The notes under the pieces are model-generated. The model searched no databases, had not been told where the DNA came from, and worked only from the letters and a program-made list of their open reading frames with translations. This document shows positions 55,791-64,000 of a stretch of DNA of 64,000 nucleotides, piece after piece; position 1 is the stretch's first letter, and the number at the start of each line of letters is the position of its first letter. Both the position numbers and the translations under genes were made by a program. The stretch comes from Elymus sibiricus (taxonomy: Eukaryota > Streptophyta > Magnoliopsida > Poales > Poaceae), in NCBI GenBank assembly GCA_039707655.1, contig CM077670.1, positions 142,952,001-143,016,000 of the forward strand. Reading direction: 5' to 3'.

Positions 55791-57333
55791 TGCTACTTGT
55801 GAGCTGCGTTCAGATTTCCCCCGAAGAGGAAGGGTGAAGTAGTACAGTAGAGATAAGTATTTCCATCAGTGAGAACCAAGGTTTATCGAACCAATAGGAG
55901 AATCACACAAAGCCTTATGAACAACACCTGCACACAAAAGCAAATACTTGCACCCAACGCGGGCAAGAGGGTTGTCAATCCCCTTGAACTCATTACTTGC
56001 AAGGATTAAATCGCAAAAATATAAATTCTAAAACAAAAGAAAAGTAAATAAAGTGCAGCAAAGGATTTTTAGGTTTTTTTATATGTTTAAAGTAGACCCG
56101 GGGGCCATAGTTTTCACAAGAGGCTTCTCTCTCGAACGCATAGCATATGGTGGGTAAACAAATTACTGCTGGGCAATTGATAGAAAAGCACATAGTTATG
56201 ACGTTATTCATGGCAATGATCACATATATAGGAATCAGGTCGGTGACAAGTAGACCGACTCCTGCCTGCATCTACTACTATTACTCCACCAATCGACCGC
56301 TATCGACCAAGCATCTATGGTATTAAGTTCATGACAAACAGAGTAACGCTTTAAGCAAGATGACATGATGTAGACAAAGTAAACTCAATCAATATGAATA
56401 AACCCCATAGTTTTTCCTTATTGGCAACAATACAAATACGTGTCTTATCCCCTACTATGTCACTGGGATATAGAGCACCGCAAGATTGAACCCATTACAA
56501 AGCACCTCTCCCAGTGAATATAAATCAATCTCGTTGGCCAAACCAAACGGATAGATCGGAGAGAAATACAAAGCTATAACAATCATGCATAATAAAGTTC
56601 AGAAAAGACTCAATTACTTTCAATGAATAATCTGATCATAAACCCACAATTCATCGGATCCCAACAAACACACCGCAAAAGAAGATTACATCGAATAGAA
56701 CTCCAAGAAGATCGAGGAGAACATTGTATTGAAGATAAAAGAGAGAGAAGAAGCCATCTAGGTACTAGCTATTGACCCGTAGTTCTGTGGTGAACTACTC
56801 ACACATCATCGGAAGGGCAGCAAGGTTGATGTAGAAGACCTCCGTGATCGATCCCCCCCCCCTCTCGGGCAGATTACCGGAAAAGGCCTCCAGATGGGAT
56901 CACGAAAGAACAGAAGCTTGCAGCGACGGAAAAGTTATATCGTCTGGCTCTCTGTTGGTTTGGGGATATGTGTGAATTTATAGGCTTGGAATTAGGTCAA
57001 ACGGATCTGTGTGGGGCCCACAAGCTCAGGGGGCGTGCCCCTCGAGCTTGTGGCTCTCTCGTATCTCGTATGGTCTCCTCCCGAAGCTTCTAGGGTCCCT
57101 TCTGGTCCAGAAAAAATTAATCTAAAGATTTTTTTCCGTTTGGACTTTATTTGATATTGATTTTCTGAAAAGCCAAAACAAGCAAAAAACAGGAACTGGC
57201 ACTAGGCACTGAGTTAATAAGTTAGTCCCAAAAAATGATATAAAATAGCATATAATTGCATATAAAGCATTCAAGATTGATAATATAATAGCATGAAACA
57301 ATCAAAAATTATAGATACGTTGGAGACGTATCA
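55791..57333 (-). repeat. 3' LTR of element B
   Basis: 1,543 bp. TATA box CCTATAAATTC at about 56985-56975 (minus). Confidence 0.93.
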
Positions 57334-57334
57334 A

Positions 57335-57347
57335 CATCCCCAAGCTT
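57335..57347 (-). other. Polypurine tract of element B
   Basis: AAGCTTGGGGATG on the minus strand, next to the 3' LTR, the same as in element A. Confidence 0.8.
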
Positions 57348-60263
57348 AATTCCTGCTCATCCTCAAGTAGGTAAATGATAAAAATAGAATTTTTGATGTT
57401 GAATGCTACCTAACATGTGTATCATGTAATCTCTTTACGGTATAAATATTGAGAAATGATGAAGCAACAACATCAACATAATAATATCCATGAATATAAG
57501 AAGCATAATCATTAAAGTTTCAAAATATATGATCTTTAACGAATGTTATCCCCGCTCACTTTATCATGTTAGCATGGCATGACTCCGCCTTCATCGCATA
57601 AATATAAATCATGATCACCCCGGTGTTAAACCAGGCAAGTGGATCGTACTTCTAACGCGCTTTAGCATTTTCAACTTCACGCAATACGTGAGCATGAGCC
57701 ATGGATATAGCACTAGGTGGAATAGAATGCGGTGGTAGACATCAATAGGAGAAGTCAAAAAGGAAGAAAGTCTCGCATCAACTCGGCGGATCAACGGACT
57801 ATGGAGATGTCCATCAATCGATATCAATGCGAGGAGTAGGGATTGCCATGCAACGGATGTACTAAGAGCTATAAGTGTATGAAAGCTCAACTGAAACTAA
57901 GTGGGTGTGCATCCAACTTTCTTGCTCATGAAGACCTCGGGCATTTGAGGAAGCCCGTCATCGGAATATACAAGCCAAGTTCTATAACGAAAAATTCCCA
58001 CAAGTATATGAAAGTGACAACATAGGAGAGTCTCTATATGAAGAACATGGTGCCAATCTGAAGCACAAGTGTGGAAAAAGGATAGTAACATTGCCCCTTC
58101 TCTCTTTATCTCTCTTTTTTTTGGGCTCTTTTTGGTCTCTCTTTTTTTCTTTTTTCTTATTTTTCATCCGGAGTCTCATCCCGACTTGTGGGGGAATCAT
58201 AGTCTCCATCATCCTTTCCTCACTGGGACAATGCTCTAATAATTATGATCATCACACTTTTATTTACTTACAACTTGATAAAACTAGAACAATATTACTC
58301 TATATGAATGCCTCTGGCAGTGTACCAGGATGTGCAATGATCTAGTGTAACATGTATGATAATGATGAACGGTGGCAGTGCCACAAATATCATGTTAGCT
58401 CTATATGATCATGCAAAGCAATATGATGATGAACACACAAGTCATGTGACGGAACAGTGGAAGTTGCATGGCAATATATCTCGGAATGGCTATGGAAATG
58501 CCATAATATGTAGGTATGGTGGCTGTTTTGAGGAAGATATAAGGAGGCTTATGTGTGATAGAGCGTATCATATCACGGGGTTTGGATGCACCGGCGAAGT
58601 TTGCATCAACTCTCGAGGTGAGAAAGGGCAATGCATGGTACCGGAGAGGCTAGCAAATTGCGGAAAGATAGGAGTGCGTATAATCCATGGACTCACATTA
58701 GTCATAAATAACTCACAAACTTATTGTAAAGCCTATTAGCCCTCGAAGCAAAGTACTACTCGCATGCCCCTAGGGAGGAGGTTGCTAGGATTTAACCATC
58801 GCACACCCCTGATTATAACAGCACTCAAGGATTTCATTTTAGACATAAAAATGCTCAAAACTCCCCACCATGCCATGACCAACACTTAGATGAGAAGTTA
58901 ATAACAAGATTTAATACCGATATTTCTACTAACCAATGATCATGAACCAATATCCTTTCATATTACGACATCAATATTATTAAACCATACGTTTCATATT
59001 TAGTGATTTACATGAAAGTTTTTATTATATCCCCCTTGAATACCTATCCTTTCTGGACTAGTCTTATAACACGTGCAGATTGCCATTACTATTATTAGAC
59101 TCTCAAAAAGATTTAAGTGAAGCATGAGAGTGCCATTATTTCTACAAAATATAACCACCACCGTGCTCTAAAAGATATAAGTGAAGCACTAGAGCAACTG
59201 CCTAGCTCAAAAGATATAAGTGAAGCACATAGAGTATTCCAACAAATCACGATAAAGGTGTGTCCCTCTCAAATACGTGTTTCCACCAAACAATGATTGC
59301 GGCAAACTAAAAATCAAACAAAGAAAGAAAACTATGGCACAAGACACTCCAAGTAAAACTCATATCATGTGATGAATAAAAATGTAGCTCCAAGTAAGTT
59401 ACCTATAGATTGTAGACGAAAGAGGGGTGCCATCCGGGGCATCCCCAAGCTTAGACGCTTGGGTATTCCTTGAATATTACCTTGGGGTGCCTTAGGCATC
59501 CCTAAGCTTAGGGTCCGCTACTTATTCCTTCATCCATCGTAATCTCACCCAAAACTTGAAAACTTCAGCACACAAAACTCAACGGAAACTTCATGAGATC
59601 CGTTAGTATAATAAATCAATCATCCACTTTAGGTACTGTTATAAACTCATTAATAATTGTTCTTGCATAATACCTACTGTATTCTAACACTTCCATGACT
59701 TATACCCCCCGATATAATCCATAGTTTCATTAAAACAAGCACACTATGCAATAAAAACAGAATCTGTCTAAAACAGAATAGTACGCAATGACAGAATATT
59801 ATCGATACTTCTGTAACTCCAAAAATTCTGAAAAATTAGTACTACGTAAAAAAATTGTATCCCAATACTATGTAAAAATTTCAGATATTTCTGACGTTCG
59901 ATCAATAAAAGAAAAATCAACTACTGGGTGCAAAGCTTTCTATTTTCAAACAACATCAATTATACTATCATCCAAATCATCCCAAAGGCATTACTTGGCA
60001 CAAATACTAATTAAAAGATAAAAACACATAACAGTAGCTAAAATTGTGTGACTCAAGAAAACAAAAATTGCAATAAAGATAAATATTGGGTTGCCTCCCA
60101 ACAAGCGCTATTGTTTTATGTCCCTAGCTAGGCATAATGCATAGTTTCAAGTATTACCATCCTTCACATCCGACTCCTCCATTATACATCCACGCTTCCT
60201 AGGAGGTTTAGCATAAGGGTACTTTATAATCATACTCCTAGGGACAAAGTTGAGGAACTTGTT
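57348..60263 (-). other. Element B internal region without recognised gene
   Basis: AT-rich and mostly non-coding. On the plus strand (antisense to B) a 127-codon frame at 58356-58739 (LHGNISRNGYGNAIICRYGG) has a near-identical partner in element A at 46080-45844. Conservation is at DNA level. A TC-rich run is at 58100-58160. Confidence 0.6.
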
Positions 60264-60965
60264 TTAATAAATAGGTTCCTTTATTATATCAGTGAAGTTG
60301 GGGTGCAAGATAATCATTTTAAGATTCTCGTTTCCTTTACTAGATGTAGCACCCTTATTCTTAGGAACATACATAAACTTGGAATTCTTTTGAGGAGGAG
60401 TCCTCTCAATAGTTTTAATATAAGAAAAAGCAGAACCCAAATTATTAATGATTTCTTCCAACTTATCAATTCTAGTGGGACTTTGTTCTACTCTTTCACT
60501 AATTATCGGTTCCTTCTCTTTTAACATCTTTAATGTAGTTCCTACCTTAGAAACAAATTGAGTGACTTGATTATGGACCTTTTTGTCTAGATTCTCAATA
60601 TGTTCTATGGTGGGCATTTTATTCTCAAGAGCTTCTAACCTTTGCATAACATGTTCGAAAGTTAATGTGGTTTCATTAATCATAATAGGTGGTGATCCTA
60701 CCAAATTTACCATATCATTGAAAGCATCATTAGGGTGACTACTTAAGAAATTCCCTCTGGTGATAGTGTCAAGAACAAATCTATACCAAGTAGTAACACC
60801 AAGATAAAAATTGCGAAGAAGAACGGTAGTGGATTGCTTATGAGTTGATTTATTCCGAGCATCACAAATCCTATACCAAGCATCTTTTAAACTTTCTCCT
60901 CCCCTTTGTTTAAAATTTAGCACTTCATTCTCGGGGGAACAAGCAACAAGCAAAGAACTAGCCAT
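60264..60965 (-). CDS. Partial gag-like protein of element B
   Basis: Intact 233-residue frame from the ATG at 60965, about 180 bases after the PBS. It starts MASSLLVACSPENEVLNF, then FKQRGGESLKDAWYRICD and TTVLLRNFYLGVTTWYRFVL, the second half of an Athila-type gag capsid region. A coiled-coil part follows (MQRLEALENKMPTIEHIENL) and a basic/Pro tail (TPPQKNSKFMYVPKNKG). The N-terminal half of gag and any zinc knuckle are missing. It may package the RNA in particles of an autonomous relative, or be inert. Confidence 0.75.
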   Translation of the reverse strand: MASSLLVACSPENEVLNFKQRGGESLKDAWYRICDARNKSTHKQSTTVLLRNFYLGVTTWYRFVLDTITRGNFLSSHPNDAFNDMVNLVGSPPIMINETTLTFEHVMQRLEALENKMPTIEHIENLDKKVHNQVTQFVSKVGTTLKMLKEKEPIISERVEQSPTRIDKLEEIINNLGSAFSYIKTIERTPPQKNSKFMYVPKNKGATSSKGNENLKMIILHPNFTDIIKEPIY

Positions 60966-61144
60966 AGTGGAAAATCAAGCAAACGAGCAAACAAAAATAT
61001 TTTTGTGTTTTTCGATTTTTAGAGAAGTTGGGGAGATGAAAAAGAGAGGCAAATAAAAAAGGAAAAATAAAAAAAAAGCAAACAAAAATTAGAGAAAGTA
61101 GATGATAGTTTGAGTGAAGGTACTTAATAGGTTTTGATGATGTC

Positions 61145-61162
61145 TCCCCTGCAACGGCGCCA
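61145..61162 (-). other. Primer binding site of element B
   Basis: The minus strand reads TGGCGCCGTTGCAGGGGA, 11 bases after the 5' LTR. Confidence 0.88.
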
Positions 61163-61173
61163 GAAATTCTTTC

Positions 61174-62741
61174 TGCTACTTGTGAGCTGCGTTGGGATTT
61201 TCCCCGAAGGGGAAGGGTGAAGCAGTACAGTAGAGATAAGTATTTCCCTCAGTGAGAACCAAGGTTTATCAAACCAATAGGAGAATCACACAAAGCCTCG
61301 TGAACAACACCTGCACACACAAAAGCAAATACTTGGACCCAACACGGGCAAGAGGGTTCTCAATCCCCTTGAACTCGTTACTTGCAAGGATTAAATCTTG
61401 TATAAGCAAAAATATAAAATGTAAAACAAAAGAAAAGTAAATAAAGTGCAGCAAAGGATTTTTAGGTTTTTTATATGTTTAAAGTAGACCCGGGGGGCAT
61501 AGTTTTCACTAGAGGCTTCTCTCTCGAACGCATAGCATACGGTGGGTAAACAAATTACTGTTGGGCAATTGATAGAAAAGCGCATTGTTATGACGTTATT
61601 CATGGCAATGATCACATATATAGGCATCACGTCCGTGATAAGTAGACCGACTCTTGCCTGCATCTACTACTGTTACTCCACCAATCAACCACTATCGAGC
61701 ATGCATCTATGGTATTAAGTTCATGACAAACAGAGTACCGCTTTAAGCAAGATGACATGATGTAGACAAAGTAAACTCAATCAATATGAATAAACCCCAT
61801 AGTTTTATCCTTAATGGCAACAATACAAAACCTGTCTTGTCCCCTACTATGTCATTGGGATATAGAGCACTGCAAAATTGAACCCATTACAAAGCACCTC
61901 TCCCACTGAAGATAAATCAATCTAGTTGGCTAAACCAAACGGATAGATCAGAGAGAAATACAAAGCTATAACAATCATGCATAATAAAGTTCAGAAAAGA
62001 CTCAATTACTTTCAATGAATAATATGATCATAAACCCACAATTCATCGGATCCCAACAAACACACCGCAAAAGAAGATTACATCGAATAGAACTCCAAGA
62101 AGATCGAGGAGAACATTGTATTGAAGATCAAAGAGAGAGAAGAAGCCGTCTAGCTACTAGCTATGGACCCGTAGGTCTGTGGTGAACTACTCACACATCA
62201 TCGGAAGGGTAGCAAGGTTGATGTAGTAGCCCTCCATGATCGATTCCCCCTCCGACAGATTACCGGAAAAGGCCTCCAGATGGGATCACGAAAGAACAGA
62301 ACCTTCCAGCGGCGGAAAAGCTATATCGTCTGGCTCTCTGTTGGTTTGGGGATATATGTGAATTTATAGGCTTGGAATTAGGTCAAACGGAGCTGCGTGG
62401 GGCCCACAAGCTCAGGGGGCGCGCCTACCCCCCTGGGGCGTGCCCCTCGAGCTTGCGGCTCTGTCGTATCTCGTCTGGTCTCCTCCCGAAGCTTCTAGGG
62501 TCCCTTCTGGTTTGGAAAAAATTAATCTAAAGATTTTTTTTCCCGTTTGGACTTTATTTGATATTGATTTTCTGAAAAGCCAAAAACAAGCAAAAAACAG
62601 GAACTGGCACTGGGCACTGAGTTAATAAGTTAGTCCCAAAAAATGATATAAAATAGCATATAATTGCATATAAAGCATTCAAGATTGATAATATAATAGC
62701 ATGAAACAATCATAAATTATCGATACATTGGAGACGTATCA
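61174..62741 (-). repeat. 5' LTR of element B
   Basis: 1,568 bp. TATA-like CCTATAAATTC at about 62371-62361 (minus). It holds GGGGCGTGCCCC-type palindromic sequence near 62415-62450. Confidence 0.93.
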
Positions 62742-63309
62742 TCTCATCGCTCACCTCTGCCCCTTATCATCATTGGCTGGCCGTAACGGACCGAGCATCA
62801 CTGTGTTGGCACCAAACAAGACCATTGGCACTTTTGAGCTGCCCTGTCGTCACGGGACGCTCTAGCAAGCTGCACCCTAGCTATGTGATTCACCCAAGTA
62901 AAGCTCGCAGACAACCTATGTATCTTTATCTCCTGCTGTTCTGCCCGCCATCAGCTCACCGAGACGTGTCCGCTTTGGAGCTCGAGGCATGTTTTGGTTC
63001 TTGGAAAAAGTACTGAAAATCTGTAAGTTTTTTAGGAAAGCGGGAATTCCAGCTAGGCAGTTTAATAGAATGTAAATAGTAGATGTGAAAAAATTGCATG
63101 CAGGTGTGAAACCAAAAAAGGAGTAGATACTAAATTCACGGGACGCGTATCATCTCCCGCAACCGTCTCCTCGGCATTCTTGCGCCCTTCTAGATTCCAG
63201 CTGACTATAAGTATTGCACCGCCCATGGCGATAGGCACATCAGTCACATTCATCTCGTACCATTCCTCGCGCTCGGCCTCATCCTCCCTTCCAAACCCCC
63301 GTTCCTGCC
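62742..63309. other. Unassigned sequence right of element B
   Basis: Begins with the TSD copy TCTCA. A TATA-like CTATAAGTA at about 63205 precedes the ORF at 63310 by roughly 100 bases. No other gene seen. Confidence 0.4.
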
Positions 63310-63900
63310 ATGGTGCCATAGATCACTGCCAGAAGCAGCTCGCCACCCCGCTCGGAGGAGGATGCTTCCCCACGCCTAGCCAAGTAGGACGCGCTAGCGC
63401 AAATAGCAGAGGACAATGCCTCGCTGCCCTGAGCGCCCGCCCCGACCAAGTAGGAGCTATGTAAACTAATGGAGGTCGCAGTGTTGGAGGCGTTGCCGCC
63501 AGATGTGCATGCCGAGAGAGAGGCAACCATGAAGGCTGAGGAGGAGGAGCGAGCCATGCGTCTGGCGGCCTAGGAGGCCCACATGGCCGCCGACAGAGAA
63601 ATTGAAATGGAGCTTTGGAGGGATGCTCGTGCCAAGGCCAAGAGGGTGGAGGAAGATGCCAAATGGATGGCCTTGGAAGCCAAAGGGTCCATGTGACTCA
63701 TCTTCGCCTGGAAGTACAAAGATCGGGTGTACGCTGCCAGCGAGGAAGAGTACCTATGGGCGCCAGATTATTTGACCAGTGGCTTTGTGCTAGCGCGTTG
63801 GCGACGCGCCGATGAGCACCTCGCCAAATGCGAGGCAAAGGAGAAGGAGCTCTCCAAACACTGTGGGAAAAGGCCATGCACCAAGCAAATCGTTGAATGA
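63310..63900 (+). pseudogene. Dead Glu/Lys/Ala-rich coiled-coil ORF
   Basis: A single frame of 197 codons from the ATG at 63310 to TGA at 63898, with in-frame stops at 63319 and several more (for example in AAK*DAL, SLP*APA, LAA*EAH, GSM*LIF) but no frameshift. It reads AEDNASLP, ALPPDVHAEREATMKAEEEE, ADREIEMELWRDARAKAKRV, FAWKYKDRVYAASEEEYLW and DEHLAKCEAKEKELSK. Heptad-like charge suggests a long coiled coil with a short globular part. Nonsense without indels points to C-to-T decay of a methylated copy. No family is recognised. It may be cargo of CACTA D. Confidence 0.5.
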
Positions 63901-64000
63901 TGAGAAGGAACTCATATGTTTTAAATTAGATATTACCATCATATTTCAAATTTGTTACTTGTTTGGATAGTGAAGTATTTTAAAATTGTGAAATCTTGTT
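63901..64000. other. AT-rich tail after the dead ORF
   Basis: No feature seen before the window ends. Confidence 0.4.

Larger units (their letters stand above)
55791..62741 (-). mobile_element. Element B: complete non-autonomous Athila-like LTR retrotransposon
   Basis: LTRs at 55791-57333 and 61174-62741 are in minus orientation (5' LTR on the right). TGATACGTCTCC is the start and ...AAGTAGCA the end. TSD TCCCA / TCTCA, one C/T change. PBS 61145-61162, a partial gag 60264-60965, polypurine tract 57335-57347. No protease, RT or integrase, so it depends on an autonomous relative. LTRs differ at roughly 5% over the first 250 bases by eye. Confidence 0.93.

Overview
The window is a stack of nested transposable elements from a large grass genome. 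The LTR types, the PBS types, the Stowaway-like MITE, the CACTA ends and the layered insertions all fit a Triticeae plant (wheat, Aegilops, barley or rye). Species and subgenome cannot be told from the sequence alone. I find no intact single-copy host gene. Recognisable coding sequence is element-encoded, carried as cargo, or decayed.

Layout. (1) 1-4487: the 5' half of an Athila-type Ty3/gypsy element on the minus strand (5' LTR, PBS, gag-protease-RT), running off the left edge. (2) 4488-6686: unassigned intergenic DNA with one Stowaway-like MITE at 5129-5385. (3) 6687-47422: element A, a non-autonomous LTR retrotransposon. Its 5' LTR is split by a 21.8 kb Tat-like gypsy element at 8104-29935 (TSD ATTTT). 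That element carries a spliced antisense gene, which is itself split by a second, non-autonomous LTR element at 15200-24970 and flanked upstream by a minus-strand solo LTR at 27026-28669 (TSD TGCGG). Element A's internal region is split by an 11.65 kb CACTA transposon at 32731-44385. Element A's 3' LTR is cut at 47422 by another LTR, C (47423-48884). (4) LTR C is cut in turn by a second CACTA, D, whose left end is at 48885 and whose right end is not seen. D, or DNA next to it, holds an En/Spm ORF1-like gene, a Helitron (50649-51869), a Mutator-type foldback element (52037-52931), an AP2/ERF-like pseudogene, a complete 6.95 kb LTR element B on the minus strand (55791-62741) and a dead charged ORF near the right edge.

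Insertion order, oldest to youngest where nesting allows: A; then the Tat-like element, the first CACTA and C; then the elements inside these; then D and its inserts. The two LTRs of the Tat-like element differ at about 5% of sites by eye, which suggests an insertion near 2 million years ago at the usual grass LTR rate.

The most unusual content is in three places. The non-autonomous element at 15200-24970 encodes no gag or pol but two related proteins that look like tandem, degenerate dsRBD-like folds. The Tat-like element carries a roughly 1,100-1,200 residue antisense gene with two introns. The first CACTA carries cargo genes (a B3-like protein, a coiled-coil protein, and a DEDD exonuclease-like protein whose active site is lost), and the second region has an AP2/ERF-like counterpart.
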